Shown one piece after another: positions 23,046 to 31,955 of a DNA stretch of 38,673 bases. The position numbers were made by a program, and so were the translations under genes. The DNA lies in NCBI GenBank assembly GCA_019119975.1, contig DWVZ01000082.1, positions 1 to 38,673 of the forward strand, in the 5' to 3' direction. The DNA comes from Candidatus Blautia merdavium (GTDB lineage Bacteria; Bacillota; Clostridia; Lachnospirales; Lachnospiraceae). Position 1 is the first letter of the stretch; each line of letters opens with the position of its first letter. The notes beneath the pieces were generated by a model that ran no database searches, was not told the origin of the DNA, and was given only the letters and a program-made list of their open reading frames with translations.

Positions 23046-24505
23046 TGAAGAACCTGATAAAAAATTCTTTGCACAGTGTAAAAGAACAGTTCGGTACCCG
23101 TTCCACCAGGGTAGGAAGCTACAGCTTTTTTCTGACGGTTCTCGTGCTGGCGATCCTGGTGGCTGTCAATGTGGCGCTCAGCTTCCTTCCGGACCGGTAT
23201 GTACAGAAAGACCTGACTGCCAATCAGCTGTATTCCCTGTCCAGCCAGTCCAAGGTGCTGCTGGGAACGGTAGAGGATGAGATCACCATTTACTGGGTAG
23301 TAGCCAGCGGAAATGAAGATGAATATGTGGAAAAACTGCTCCACAATTATGAGGATTACTGCGACCGGATCACTGTGGTGAAGAAGGACCCGGATCTGAA
23401 TCCAGACTTTACCAATGCTTATACAGATGAGACGATTTATAATAATTCCATCATTGTAGAGTGTGGAGATAAGTACCGCTATATCAGTTATGAAGACATT
23501 TATGAAACCAGCGGATATTCGTATTATTCTTCCTATACTTCCTCCAGCAAGTTTGCCGGGGAGAGCCTTATTACTTCTGCGATCTCCTACTGTATCACAG
23601 AAGAGCTTCCGGTGATCCATGTACTGGAAGGGCATGGGGAGACCGCCTTTTCAGACAGCTTTACCAGCGCGCTGGAGAGAGACAATTTAAGCACAGAGAC
23701 CCTGTCCCTGCTGGAATATGAGGAGGTGCCGGAAGAGGTACAGTGCATCCTGATCTATGCGCCTTCTACCGATCTTTCTGAGACAGAGAGAGACATGCTG
23801 ATCTCTTATCTGGACAATGGCGGACGCCTTCTGATCCTTAGCGGAACTGCGCAGGAGGACGAGCTTTCCAATCTGAATGCAGTAGCAGAGCATTATGGGA
23901 TCACGGTCCAGGAGGGCGTGGCTGTGGAGCAAAGCAGTGAGCACTATGTGTTCGGCAGTCCGGTTCTGCTGATGCCGGAAATGAATTCCAGTGAGATCAC
24001 CGATCCTCTGATCTCTGATAAGTATAATGTGATCCTGCCTGTGGCAAAAGCGCTGGATGTATCGGCAGCCAGCGACGATGTGACGGTTACCAGTCTTCTG
24101 GAATCCTCCGAAGAAGCCATACTGAAGACAGCGGGATACGGCATTACCACATACGAAAAAGAAGACGGAGATCTGGACGGACCTCTGACATTGGCTGCGC
24201 TGGTGACGAAAGATCTGGAGGAAGAGAAGCAGATGCAGCTGGTGTGGATCGCCTCTTCGGAGATGCTGGCAGAGGAGTATAATTCCCTTTCTTCTGATGC
24301 CAATGAAGACTTTGTATTAAATGCCCTGGAGATGATGAGCGAAAAAGACGACGGTATTTCTGTCCGCTCCAAGAGTCTTTCTTATGAATACCTGACCGTC
24401 AGCACCAGCGCGGCTTCCTATATCAAACTGCTGACCATCGGGGTCATTCCGGCAGTGTATCTAATCACAGGCATTATCGTGGCAGTAAGGAGGAAACGCA
24501 GATGA
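23045..24505 (+). CDS. GldG-like ABC transport auxiliary membrane protein
   Basis: A 486-residue protein with an N-terminal membrane helix (about residues 28-50), a long extracytoplasmic region, and a C-terminal helix (about 460-480) ending in RRKRR. The segment after helix 1 (LTANQLYSLSSQSKVLLGTVEDEITIYWV) and VLEGHGETAFSDSFTSAL are typical of the GldG/ABC auxiliary family. The LIYAPSTDLSETERDMLISYLDNGGRLLIL stretch matches it too. I start it at ATG 23045, nine bases after GGAG, rather than TTG 23042. GldG-like proteins accompany GldA/GldF-like pairs in many bacteria that do not glide; their cargo is unknown. Confidence 0.85.
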   Translation: MKNLIKNSLHSVKEQFGTRSTRVGSYSFFLTVLVLAILVAVNVALSFLPDRYVQKDLTANQLYSLSSQSKVLLGTVEDEITIYWVVASGNEDEYVEKLLHNYEDYCDRITVVKKDPDLNPDFTNAYTDETIYNNSIIVECGDKYRYISYEDIYETSGYSYYSSYTSSSKFAGESLITSAISYCITEELPVIHVLEGHGETAFSDSFTSALERDNLSTETLSLLEYEEVPEEVQCILIYAPSTDLSETERDMLISYLDNGGRLLILSGTAQEDELSNLNAVAEHYGITVQEGVAVEQSSEHYVFGSPVLLMPEMNSSEITDPLISDKYNVILPVAKALDVSAASDDVTVTSLLESSEEAILKTAGYGITTYEKEDGDLDGPLTLAALVTKDLEEEKQMQLVWIASSEMLAEEYNSLSSDANEDFVLNALEMMSEKDDGISVRSKSLSYEYLTVSTSAASYIKLLTIGVIPAVYLITGIIVAVRRKRR

Positions 24506-25860
24506 AACGGCAGAAAAAATTAGGGATTCTTACAGCAGTGCTCATCCTGTGCATCGCGGCAGCTGTTGCGCTTTCCAGGATGGATTTTGAAGAGAAAATG
24601 ACAGGAACACAGACCACGATCATTGACGTAGACAGCTCAGAAATCACTGCGCTTTCCTGGAAATACGAAGAGGAAGTAAGCTTCCGCTATGAGGACGAGG
24701 AGTGGATAAATACCGAGGATGAGGAGATGCCGGTGAACCAGGAGCTTCTGGGAGAAATTGCCGAAAACCTATCCAATATTACCTCCGATAAAAGAGTGGA
24801 GGAAGCAGACAGTCTGAGTATGTATGGGCTCAGCGAACCTGCCTATACCATTACCATAGAGGCGGATAAAACCTATGAACTCTCCATAGGAGACGAGACC
24901 TTTACAGACGGTGAGATCTATCTGTCTGCAGGCGATGAATATGTATATCTTACCGATGCCGGGCTGGTGGATGAGATTTCCTATAATCTGTACGATCTGG
25001 TCCAGGAAGAAGAGATACCGGAGATGGAAAGCATTTCCTCCATCTCCATTGACAAGGCATCTGCGGCAGAGCTGGTATACAAGGAGAACAGCAGCTACTG
25101 CTACAGCGATGCCTATACCTATTATCTGAAGGATGGGGAAACGTATCAGAATCTGGATAATGACAATGCCAAGGCTGCATTTGATACCCTGACAGGATTC
25201 TCCTGGGAAGAATGCGTGGATTATTATGCAGACGATGGGGAACTGAAAACCTATGGTCTGGATGAGCCGGATGCCGCGGTCACAGTCAGCTATACAGAGG
25301 AAGAAGGCGAGACACAGGAATTCGCCTATGAAGTAGCTGCCGCGGAGGAATCCTATTATGCCAGGATCCGGGATTCCCGTATGGTATACCGCATCAGCCA
25401 GGAAGTCTATGATACGGCTGTGCAGGCTTCCTATGAGGAGCTGAAACCGGATGAAGTGATTCTTCTGGACTGGGATACCGTGGACAGCGTCGACCTGGAA
25501 CTGGACGGCAGTCTCTACACCATTGAGGTTGAGAGCAGAGGCGACGATGACTATGACTATACATTCCAGGGAGAAGACATTGCGTTCGGCGATGTGCTGT
25601 CAGAGCTGTCATCCATTACCTCTTCCGAGGACCTGGAGGAGCAGCCAAAGCTGGGGGACAACAAAGAGGAACTGGTCCTTACCTTCCATCGGAATACGGA
25701 AGAATATGCGGAAGTGGAGCTGATCTTCTACCAGTATGACGGAAGCTGCTGCATCCCTGTGCTGGATCAGGTACAGCTGGATGCCGTTGGCAGGTCCGAG
25801 GTAGTATCCCTGAAAGAAGCAATCAATTCGGTGATCCTGGACAGTGAAAAAGAAGAATAA
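24502..25860 (+). CDS. DUF4340 domain-containing protein
   Basis: A 452-residue protein with one N-terminal membrane anchor (about residues 7-24) and a strongly acidic extracytoplasmic part. Repeated blocks resemble one another (EITALSWKYEEEVSFRYEDEEWINTED, and YGLSEPAYTITIEAD against YGLDEPDAAVTVSYTE), the repeated unit of DUF4340. The start overlaps the GldG-like stop (ATGA), so it is the fourth member of the cassette. DUF4340 proteins regularly follow GldG-like genes; probably a surface component of the exporter, function unproven. Confidence 0.85.
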   Translation: MKRQKKLGILTAVLILCIAAAVALSRMDFEEKMTGTQTTIIDVDSSEITALSWKYEEEVSFRYEDEEWINTEDEEMPVNQELLGEIAENLSNITSDKRVEEADSLSMYGLSEPAYTITIEADKTYELSIGDETFTDGEIYLSAGDEYVYLTDAGLVDEISYNLYDLVQEEEIPEMESISSISIDKASAAELVYKENSSYCYSDAYTYYLKDGETYQNLDNDNAKAAFDTLTGFSWEECVDYYADDGELKTYGLDEPDAAVTVSYTEEEGETQEFAYEVAAAEESYYARIRDSRMVYRISQEVYDTAVQASYEELKPDEVILLDWDTVDSVDLELDGSLYTIEVESRGDDDYDYTFQGEDIAFGDVLSELSSITSSEDLEEQPKLGDNKEELVLTFHRNTEEYAEVELIFYQYDGSCCIPVLDQVQLDAVGRSEVVSLKEAINSVILDSEKEE

Positions 25861-25871
25861 AAAACAGATAA

Positions 25872-25907
25872 AGGCAGGCTGGAAAAGCAATTCCGGCTTG
25901 TCTTTTT
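25872..25907 (+). terminator. Terminator of the Gld-like cassette
   Basis: A 13-bp stem with G-T wobbles (AGGCAGGCTGGAA with TTCCGGCTTGTCT) is followed by TTTTT at 25903-25907. Confidence 0.75.
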
Positions 25908-26006
25908 CTGCGTTTGCTTTTATACTTTACCTGGAACGAAGGAAAAAGCGCATCATGCGCAGACAAGAGAGAGGGGCGGGAGGAATCCTGCAAAGGCAAG
26001 AAGCAT

Positions 26007-27860
26007 ATGAATTTTAGAAAACAAATGAAAAAAGAAGCCAGAAGCGCACTGAAAAAGCATTATGTAATTTTCGCGGCTGCCTGTCTGATCGCGGCATTTC
26101 TGTCTGCGGAATTTACCGGAGCTTTGAATTTCTCCAGGGCGCAGGACTATGAGCAGATCCTGCTCTATGAAGAAGAAGGAAAAGAAGTAAAAGTCACCAG
26201 CAATATCACAGGCGTGGGCTGGGCGGATATTCTCAGGATCATGGCAGAAAAAGATACCGAAGCCGGAGAAGAGATGTCCCGCCAGCTGCAGGAAAAAGCA
26301 GTCCAAGAGGCGGCGCAGGGGAACCCCATGTTCGGCAGGACAAGAGGCGTGCTGTCCGGGGTTGTCAATCAGGTCAGCTCCGGCTCTATCCTGGTGACTG
26401 CCACAGCAGCCATAGCATCCTTTACCGGGTCAGACGACGCGGGCGTTATGGTCTTGATCCTGCTGGGAGCGCTGGGCATGTTTCTGTTCTGGGCTTTGGT
26501 CCAGAATGTGTTCCCCGTGGTGGTGCGGAGAGTATTTCTGGAAGGGATGATCTATGACCGGGTCACGCCCCAGCGTTTTGTATTTCTGCTGCGGGTCAGG
26601 AAATGGCTGAAAGCATCCTGGATCATGTTGGTAAAATATCTGTTTTACACTCTGTGGTGCCTGACAGTGATCGGGGCGTTTGTGAAGCGCTATTCCTATT
26701 TTCTGGTGCCCTATATTGCAGCGGAAAATCCTGATCTGACAGCCCGTCAGGCGATCACCCTGTCCAGGAAGATGATGAAAGGGCATAAGTGGGAATGCTT
26801 TGTCTTTGAATTATCCTTTCTTGGCTGGGAAATTCTGGGCGCCGCAACCCTGGGCGTGTTCAACATCCTGTATACCAATCCCTATAAAACAGCGGCGTTT
26901 ACCCGGTATTACGGCAGGCTGCGGGCTCTGGCACAGGAGAAGAAACTTCCCGGCGCGCAGCTTTTGTGTGATCCCTATCTGTACGAAAAAGCGGATCCGG
27001 GTCTTTTGGTCCTGGAATATGCAGATGTGATCGAGGTTATGGAGAATCCGCCGGAGGAGGCAGAGGGGATGACCTCACTTTCCGGCTGGAGGGGCGTACT
27101 TGCCCGCAATTTCGGCATCCTGGTGTTCCGCAGGGAGCAGGAGCGGCAGTATGAGCAGCGGCAGGCGCAGACCGTCCGGCTGCAGGCGCTGATGGACGAT
27201 GCCAGAGGAGAGGCATATCCGGTGCGCCTTTACCCCATACCGGAGGAAGAGAGAAGAAAGTTGGTAGAGTCTCTGAACTATATGCGGCATTATTCCGTTT
27301 GGTCGCTGGTCATGATTTTCTTCAGTCTGTCTGTGTTTGGCTGGCTCTTTGAAGTAGGGATGCATCTGGTCTCCTATGGAGAATTTGTAAACCGGGGCGC
27401 TCTGCATGGTCCCTGGATCCCCATATACGGGACCGGAGCCGTCCTGATGCTTACCATACTGAACCGCCTGCGCAGAAATCCGGCGCTGGAATTTCTGGCA
27501 ACCATCCTGCTGTGCGGTTTTCTGGAGTATATGACCTCCTTTGTCATGGAACTTGCCAGCGGAGGCACCAAATGGTGGGATTACAGCGGGTATTTCCTGA
27601 ATCTCCACGGCAGGATCTGCGCTGAGGGGCTTCTGGTATTCGGGGTAGGCGGTCTGGCGATTGTCTATGCCATTGCTCCAATGATCGATACGCTGACAGA
27701 GAAAGTAAGCGGGAAGATCTTAAAGCCGGTGTGCGTGATTTTTATAACTGTGTTTGTCATGGACGCCGTTTACTCCCAGATCCATCCCAATGTGGGAAAA
27801 GGCGTCACAGATATCGAAGAGACTGTCAGCGTTTCCATACAGACGGAAAAGTCCTGCTGA
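26007..27860 (+). CDS. DUF975 and CmpB-type (PF06541) fusion membrane protein
   Basis: A 617-residue membrane protein of two parts. The N-terminal half is DUF975: helices from residue 20, then ARQAITLSRKMMKGHKWECF and the hallmark LSFLGWEILGAATLG...NPYKTAAFTRYY. A cytoplasmic linker rich in Arg/Glu follows (about 325-425). The C-terminal third is a 'putative ABC transporter permease' domain with FVNRGALHGPWIPIYGTGA, the LEYMTSF segment and WWDYSGYFLNLHGRI. ATG 26007 is chosen because the family-like sequence begins there; its ribosome site is weak (GGCAAGAAG) and a strong GGGAGG lies 25 bases away. The function of neither domain is established. Confidence 0.8.
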   Translation: MNFRKQMKKEARSALKKHYVIFAAACLIAAFLSAEFTGALNFSRAQDYEQILLYEEEGKEVKVTSNITGVGWADILRIMAEKDTEAGEEMSRQLQEKAVQEAAQGNPMFGRTRGVLSGVVNQVSSGSILVTATAAIASFTGSDDAGVMVLILLGALGMFLFWALVQNVFPVVVRRVFLEGMIYDRVTPQRFVFLLRVRKWLKASWIMLVKYLFYTLWCLTVIGAFVKRYSYFLVPYIAAENPDLTARQAITLSRKMMKGHKWECFVFELSFLGWEILGAATLGVFNILYTNPYKTAAFTRYYGRLRALAQEKKLPGAQLLCDPYLYEKADPGLLVLEYADVIEVMENPPEEAEGMTSLSGWRGVLARNFGILVFRREQERQYEQRQAQTVRLQALMDDARGEAYPVRLYPIPEEERRKLVESLNYMRHYSVWSLVMIFFSLSVFGWLFEVGMHLVSYGEFVNRGALHGPWIPIYGTGAVLMLTILNRLRRNPALEFLATILLCGFLEYMTSFVMELASGGTKWWDYSGYFLNLHGRICAEGLLVFGVGGLAIVYAIAPMIDTLTEKVSGKILKPVCVIFITVFVMDAVYSQIHPNVGKGVTDIEETVSVSIQTEKSC

Positions 27861-27904
27861 CAAGTGATACCTGAAAGGCATGATGGATTCATAAAAGCAG
27901 GCAT

Positions 27905-27933
27905 TAGACAGAAAATACCTGCAGTGCTATCAT
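27905..27933 (+). promoter_or_regulatory. Promoter of the MATE gene at 27972
   Basis: TAGACA (27905-27910) and TATCAT (27928-27933) are 17 bases apart, just ahead of the AGGAGAAGG ribosome site. Confidence 0.5.
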
Positions 27934-27971
27934 AAAAGCTGTAAAAACAAAAGCAGGAGAAGGATAGTTTA

Positions 27972-29309
27972 ATGAACCAGGTAATGTTTACAAACAAACA
28001 GCTGAAAGATATGATCGTGCCGCTGATCGCAGAGCAGTTTCTTGTGATGCTGGTGGGGCTGGCAGATACCTTTGTGGTAAGCTATGCCGGAGAAGCGGCG
28101 GTCTCGGGGGTTTCTCTGGTCAATTCCTTTAACACGATCTTTCTCTTTCTGTTCACAGCCCTTGCCTCCGGCGGGGCTGTGGTGGTCAGCCAGTACATTG
28201 GAAGAAAAAATACAGACAAGGCGTCAGAAGCCGTCAGCCAGCTTCTGATGGTCTCGGTCCTGTTTTCTGCGGCAGTGTCTGTGCTGATCCTGATCTTCAA
28301 CCAGGGGATCATACGGGCAATCTTCGGACAGGTAGAGCCGGAGGTGGAGGAGGCGTGTGTCACCTATCTTCGGATCTCAGCCTATTCCTATCCTGCTCTG
28401 GCAGTCTACAATGCCGGTGCGGCGCTGTACCGGAGCGTGGGAAAGACCAGCACCACCATGAAGATTTCCATCATCGCCAATGTGATCAATGTAGCCGGAA
28501 ATCTCATTGGTGTATTTGCACTTCATGCAGGGGTGGCAGGGGTGGCATACCCTTCGCTGATCTCCCGGGTATTTTCGGCAGTGGTGATCACGCTGCTCTG
28601 CTTTCGGGATCAGGAAGGTGTCCGTTACCGGTGGCGGCAGATTCTGTCGTGGAAAAGCGAGCTGCTGAAGACCATCATGGGAATCGCGGTGCCAAACGGT
28701 CTGGAGAGCGGCATTTTCCAGCTGGTCAAGGTAGGCCTCAGCAGCATTGTGGCTCTGTTCGGCACCAGCCAGATCGCTGCCAACGGCATTGCCCAGAGTA
28801 TCTGGAGCGTGGCGTCTCTGATCAGCGTGGCAATGGATGCCGTTTTTATCACGGTTATCGGTCAGTGTATGGGAGCCGGAGATACCCTGCAGGCAGAAGC
28901 TTATTTTAAGAAGCTGATGAAGCTGACTGTGGGGATTTCCCTTGCCTGGAACGGTCTCATCGCTCTTTTCACGCCCTGGATCGCAGGCACCTATGCAGTT
29001 TCGGAGGAAACCAGGCAGTACGTGCTGTATCTGGTCCTGATCCATAATCTGGGCAATTCTATTTTATTTCCGTTTGCCGATCCCCTGGGGAAGGGACTTC
29101 GCGCGGCAGGAGATGTGAAATATACGGTAGTGGTGTCCCTGTTTACCACCATCGGTGTGCGGCTGCTCCTGTCATTGCTGTTTGGAATTGTCCTTCAGAT
29201 GGGCGTCATCGGAATCGCCCTGGCAATGTGCATGGACTGGCTGGTAAGAGCCGTCCTTTTCTGGATCCGGTTCAAGAAAGGAAGATGGAAAACCTTTCAG
29301 GTGGTTTAA
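27972..29309 (+). CDS. MATE family efflux transporter
   Basis: A 445-residue protein with 12 predicted helices in two six-helix halves. It fits the multidrug and toxic compound extrusion family, which exports cationic or aromatic compounds using a Na+ or H+ gradient. Typical signatures are MIVPLIAEQFLVMLVGLADTFVVSYAGEAAVSGVSL at the start, ALASGGAVVVSQYIGRKN, and GNLIGVFALHAGVAGVA in the first half. The second half repeats the pattern with ASLISVAMDAVFITVIGQCMGAGD. It has its own promoter and terminator. Substrate unknown. Confidence 0.92.
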   Translation: MNQVMFTNKQLKDMIVPLIAEQFLVMLVGLADTFVVSYAGEAAVSGVSLVNSFNTIFLFLFTALASGGAVVVSQYIGRKNTDKASEAVSQLLMVSVLFSAAVSVLILIFNQGIIRAIFGQVEPEVEEACVTYLRISAYSYPALAVYNAGAALYRSVGKTSTTMKISIIANVINVAGNLIGVFALHAGVAGVAYPSLISRVFSAVVITLLCFRDQEGVRYRWRQILSWKSELLKTIMGIAVPNGLESGIFQLVKVGLSSIVALFGTSQIAANGIAQSIWSVASLISVAMDAVFITVIGQCMGAGDTLQAEAYFKKLMKLTVGISLAWNGLIALFTPWIAGTYAVSEETRQYVLYLVLIHNLGNSILFPFADPLGKGLRAAGDVKYTVVVSLFTTIGVRLLLSLLFGIVLQMGVIGIALAMCMDWLVRAVLFWIRFKKGRWKTFQVV

Positions 29310-29331
29310 AAAAGAGCATTTAAGAAAGAAA

Positions 29332-29388
29332 AACGTGCAGTTCATGGGCAGTCTTTGACTTTGCGTATGGGCTGCGCGTTCTTTTTTT
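29332..29388 (+). terminator. Terminator after the MATE gene
   Basis: A 14-bp stem (AACGTGCAGTTCAT, 29332-29345, with ATGGGCTGCGCGTT, 29367-29380, including wobbles) is followed by seven T at 29382-29388. Confidence 0.85.
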
Positions 29389-29469
29389 GAAGATTCTTTA
29401 GAAAGGCTTTGGAAAAGTTCTTGTGAAAAACAGCTAAAAAAAGGACAGAAAAATTGTATTTTAAGACAA

Positions 29470-29498
29470 TAGACAGATGGAATTGTTAGTTATACACT
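29470..29498 (+). promoter_or_regulatory. Promoter of the zinc dehydrogenase gene
   Basis: TAGACA (29470-29475) and TACACT (29493-29498) are 17 bases apart. The inverted repeat begins three bases after the -10. Confidence 0.5.
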
Positions 29499-29500
29499 AA

Positions 29501-29527
29501 ACTTATGATTAAGATACAATCATAAGT
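29501..29527. promoter_or_regulatory. Inverted-repeat operator before the zinc dehydrogenase gene
   Basis: ACTTATGATT (29501-29510) and AATCATAAGT (29518-29527) are exact inverted copies with a 7-base spacer. They cover the expected transcription start, which fits a repressor site. No cognate regulator gene is adjacent. Confidence 0.6.
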
Positions 29528-29560
29528 ATGGAAAGAGAGAAAAAACAGGAGGCAGAGACA

Positions 29561-30586
29561 ATGAAAAGTGCAGTTTTTTACGGGAAACATGATCTGAGAG
29601 TGGAAGAACATGAGATGCCAAAGGTAGGACCAAAGGATGTGCTGATCCAGGTAAAGGCATGCGGCGTATGCGGAACAGACGTACATATTTATGAAGGAGA
29701 TAAGGGTGCTGCGGAGGTAACGCCGCCTACCATTTTAGGACATGAGTTCTCCGGCGTGATCGCCAAAGTGGGAGAAGAGGTAACCGAATTTCAGATCGGA
29801 GAGAGGGTCTGCATTGACCCTAACTGCTATTGCGGAAGCTGCGAGCCCTGCAGAAACGGTGTTGCCCATTACTGCCAGCATATGATCGGATACGGCACCA
29901 CCGTCAACGGCGGATTCGCGGAATACTGCGCGGTCAATGAGCGGCAGGTTTACCGTCTGGGAGACCATACGACTTTTGAGCAGGGCGCTATGACAGAGCC
30001 GGTTGCCTGCTGTCTCCACGGCATGGATCTGTGCCAGGTGCGCCCCGGTCATCAGGTGGCAGTCATCGGCGGCGGCATGATCGGACTTTTGATGGTCCAG
30101 CTGGCAAAGCTGGCAGGCGCGGCAAAGGTGGCGCTTTTAGAGCCGGTGCAGAGCAAACGGGAAGTGGGCAGGAAGCTGGGGGCTGACGTATGCATTGACC
30201 CAATCCGGGAAGATGCAAAAGCCCGTCTGAAGGAAGCGGGAATGACCTGGATCAATACGGTCATTGAATGTGTAGGGCGTCCGTCTACCATCCAACAGGC
30301 GATCGATCTTGCGGGGAATAAGGCAGTTGTCATGATGTTCGGTCTGACCAAGCCGGATGAGACCATCTCCGTAAAGCCCTTTGAAATCTTCCAGAAGGAG
30401 CTGGAGCTGAAAGCCTCTTATATCAATCCCTATACCCAGAAGCGGGCGCTGGATCTGATCGACTCCGGAAGGCTGGATGTCAGCAGCATGGTCTATGAAG
30501 TGGCAGGACTGGACGCCCTGGAGGATGTGCTGGGCAAGCCGGAGCTTCGGGCAAACGGGAAATATATTATTTCACCGGAGAAATAG
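29561..30586 (+). CDS. Zinc-dependent medium-chain alcohol/polyol dehydrogenase
   Basis: A 341-residue NAD(P)-dependent dehydrogenase of the sorbitol/threonine dehydrogenase type. Catalytic zinc ligands are Cys37 (ACGVCGTD) and His61-Glu62 (LGHEFSG). The structural zinc set is Cys91, 94, 97 and 105. The Rossmann motif is VAVIGGGMIGLL. I chose ATG 29561, eight bases after AGGAGG; an earlier in-frame ATG at 29528 abuts the operator and gives a non-family extension. It probably interconverts a polyol and a ketose. Its 3' end overlaps the convergent MATE gene by 20 bases. Confidence 0.9.
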   Translation: MKSAVFYGKHDLRVEEHEMPKVGPKDVLIQVKACGVCGTDVHIYEGDKGAAEVTPPTILGHEFSGVIAKVGEEVTEFQIGERVCIDPNCYCGSCEPCRNGVAHYCQHMIGYGTTVNGGFAEYCAVNERQVYRLGDHTTFEQGAMTEPVACCLHGMDLCQVRPGHQVAVIGGGMIGLLMVQLAKLAGAAKVALLEPVQSKREVGRKLGADVCIDPIREDAKARLKEAGMTWINTVIECVGRPSTIQQAIDLAGNKAVVMMFGLTKPDETISVKPFEIFQKELELKASYINPYTQKRALDLIDSGRLDVSSMVYEVAGLDALEDVLGKPELRANGKYIISPEK

Positions 30587-31955
30587 GGGAGTCCTCCGTG
30601 ATCAGCCGCAGCGCCTTTTTGAACTGGAAGGTAAAAAGAACGGCTGTAAAGGACACTGCCAGGAAATCGGCAATGGGTTCTGCCAGGTAGACGGCTTTGG
30701 TCTGCTCCTGAGGCAGCAGCACCGGCATCAGGTAGATCAGAGGAATGAGCAGGACAAATTTCCGCATGACGGCTACCGTAATGGAGGCTTTGGCATTTCC
30801 CAAGGAAGTAAAGGTCATCTGGCAGGCAATCTGGATGCCGAAGAGGAAGAGGCTGCCCATATAGAGGCGCAGGGCGGCAGCCGTAAATTCCAGCAGTTCC
30901 GGATCCGAGGTAAACATAGAAGCAAAGATCCGGGGAAAAAGCATGACCAGCAGCCACAGGAGCACGGAATAACAGAGGCTGCATTTTAACAGAAGCTGGA
31001 AAGCGCCTTTGACCCGGTCTTTGTTTCGGGCGCCGTAATTAAAGCTGATAATGGGCTGGGCACCCTGCCCCAGACCCTGCAGGGGAAGCATGGCGAACTG
31101 CATAACGCTGGTCAGAATGGTCATAGCGCCTACTGCCACGTCGCCTCCGTATTTCAGCAGGGAGGAGTTAAAGCACACGGAGATAATGCTTTCGCTTGCC
31201 TGCATGACAAAGGTGGAAAGTCCCAGAGCCAGACTGGGCAGGAAAATCTGCGGCTCCAGACGCAGGAATTTCCTGCGGATCTTTAACTGTGTTTTCTTTC
31301 CGAAAAGGAAGGAAAGCACCCAGGCACAGGACATCGCCTGGGAAAGGATCGTAGCCAGGGCTGCGCCCCGGACGCCCAGGTCAAAACCGAAGATAAAGAC
31401 TGGATCCAGGATAATATTCGCCACTGCGCCGATGAGCACGGAAAGCATGCCTGTTTTGGCAAAGCCCTGGGCAGTGATGAAGGTATTCATGCCCAGCGTC
31501 ATCTGTACAAAAATGGTGCCTATGGCATAGATGTTCATGTAGCTGACCCCGTATGCAATGGTATTTTCGCTGGCACCGAAGGTCAGGAGCAGATCCCGGT
31601 TCCACAGAAGCAGGACTGCGGTGAGAACGGCAGATACGAGGATCTGCAGCAGAAAGCAGTTTGCCAGGGTCTTTTCTGCGGATTCGTAATCCCCCTTTCC
31701 CATGAAGATGGAGGCTCTGGGGGCTCCGCCGTATCCTACAAAGGCGGCAAAGGCAGATACGATCAGGATCAGAGGCATGCATACGCCCACACCGGTCAGC
31801 GCCAGCGCGCCCTCGCCGGGAATATGACCGATATAGATCCGGTCTACGATGTTATAAAGCATATTAATGATCTGGGCAGCCACTGTAGGCAGAGCCAGCT
31901 TCATCAGCAGTCTGCCAAGAGGTTCTTTTCCCAGGAAATCTTTGTCACGGTTCAT
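30567..31955 (-). CDS. MATE family efflux transporter (MepA-like)
   Basis: A 462-residue, 12-helix MATE exporter. The N terminus has PLGRLLMKLALPTVAAQIINMLYNIVDRIYIGHI, typical of the MepA/NorM-like branch. GYGGAPRASIFMGKGD and GQGAQPIISFNYGARN occupy the loops equivalent in the two halves. Its ATG overlaps the stop of the MarR-type regulator gene, exactly the mepR-mepA style arrangement. Expression is probably induced by its substrates through that regulator. The substrate is not known. Confidence 0.92.
   Translation of the reverse strand: MNRDKDFLGKEPLGRLLMKLALPTVAAQIINMLYNIVDRIYIGHIPGEGALALTGVGVCMPLILIVSAFAAFVGYGGAPRASIFMGKGDYESAEKTLANCFLLQILVSAVLTAVLLLWNRDLLLTFGASENTIAYGVSYMNIYAIGTIFVQMTLGMNTFITAQGFAKTGMLSVLIGAVANIILDPVFIFGFDLGVRGAALATILSQAMSCAWVLSFLFGKKTQLKIRRKFLRLEPQIFLPSLALGLSTFVMQASESIISVCFNSSLLKYGGDVAVGAMTILTSVMQFAMLPLQGLGQGAQPIISFNYGARNKDRVKGAFQLLLKCSLCYSVLLWLLVMLFPRIFASMFTSDPELLEFTAAALRLYMGSLFLFGIQIACQMTFTSLGNAKASITVAVMRKFVLLIPLIYLMPVLLPQEQTKAVYLAEPIADFLAVSFTAVLFTFQFKKALRLITEDSPISPVK

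Noticed and set aside
22973-23635. A 220-codon minus-strand frame opposite the GldG-like gene, and similar antisense frames at 15687-16376 and 21148-21762
   Set aside because: No ribosome sites, no family-like sequence, and the opposite strand carries well-supported genes.
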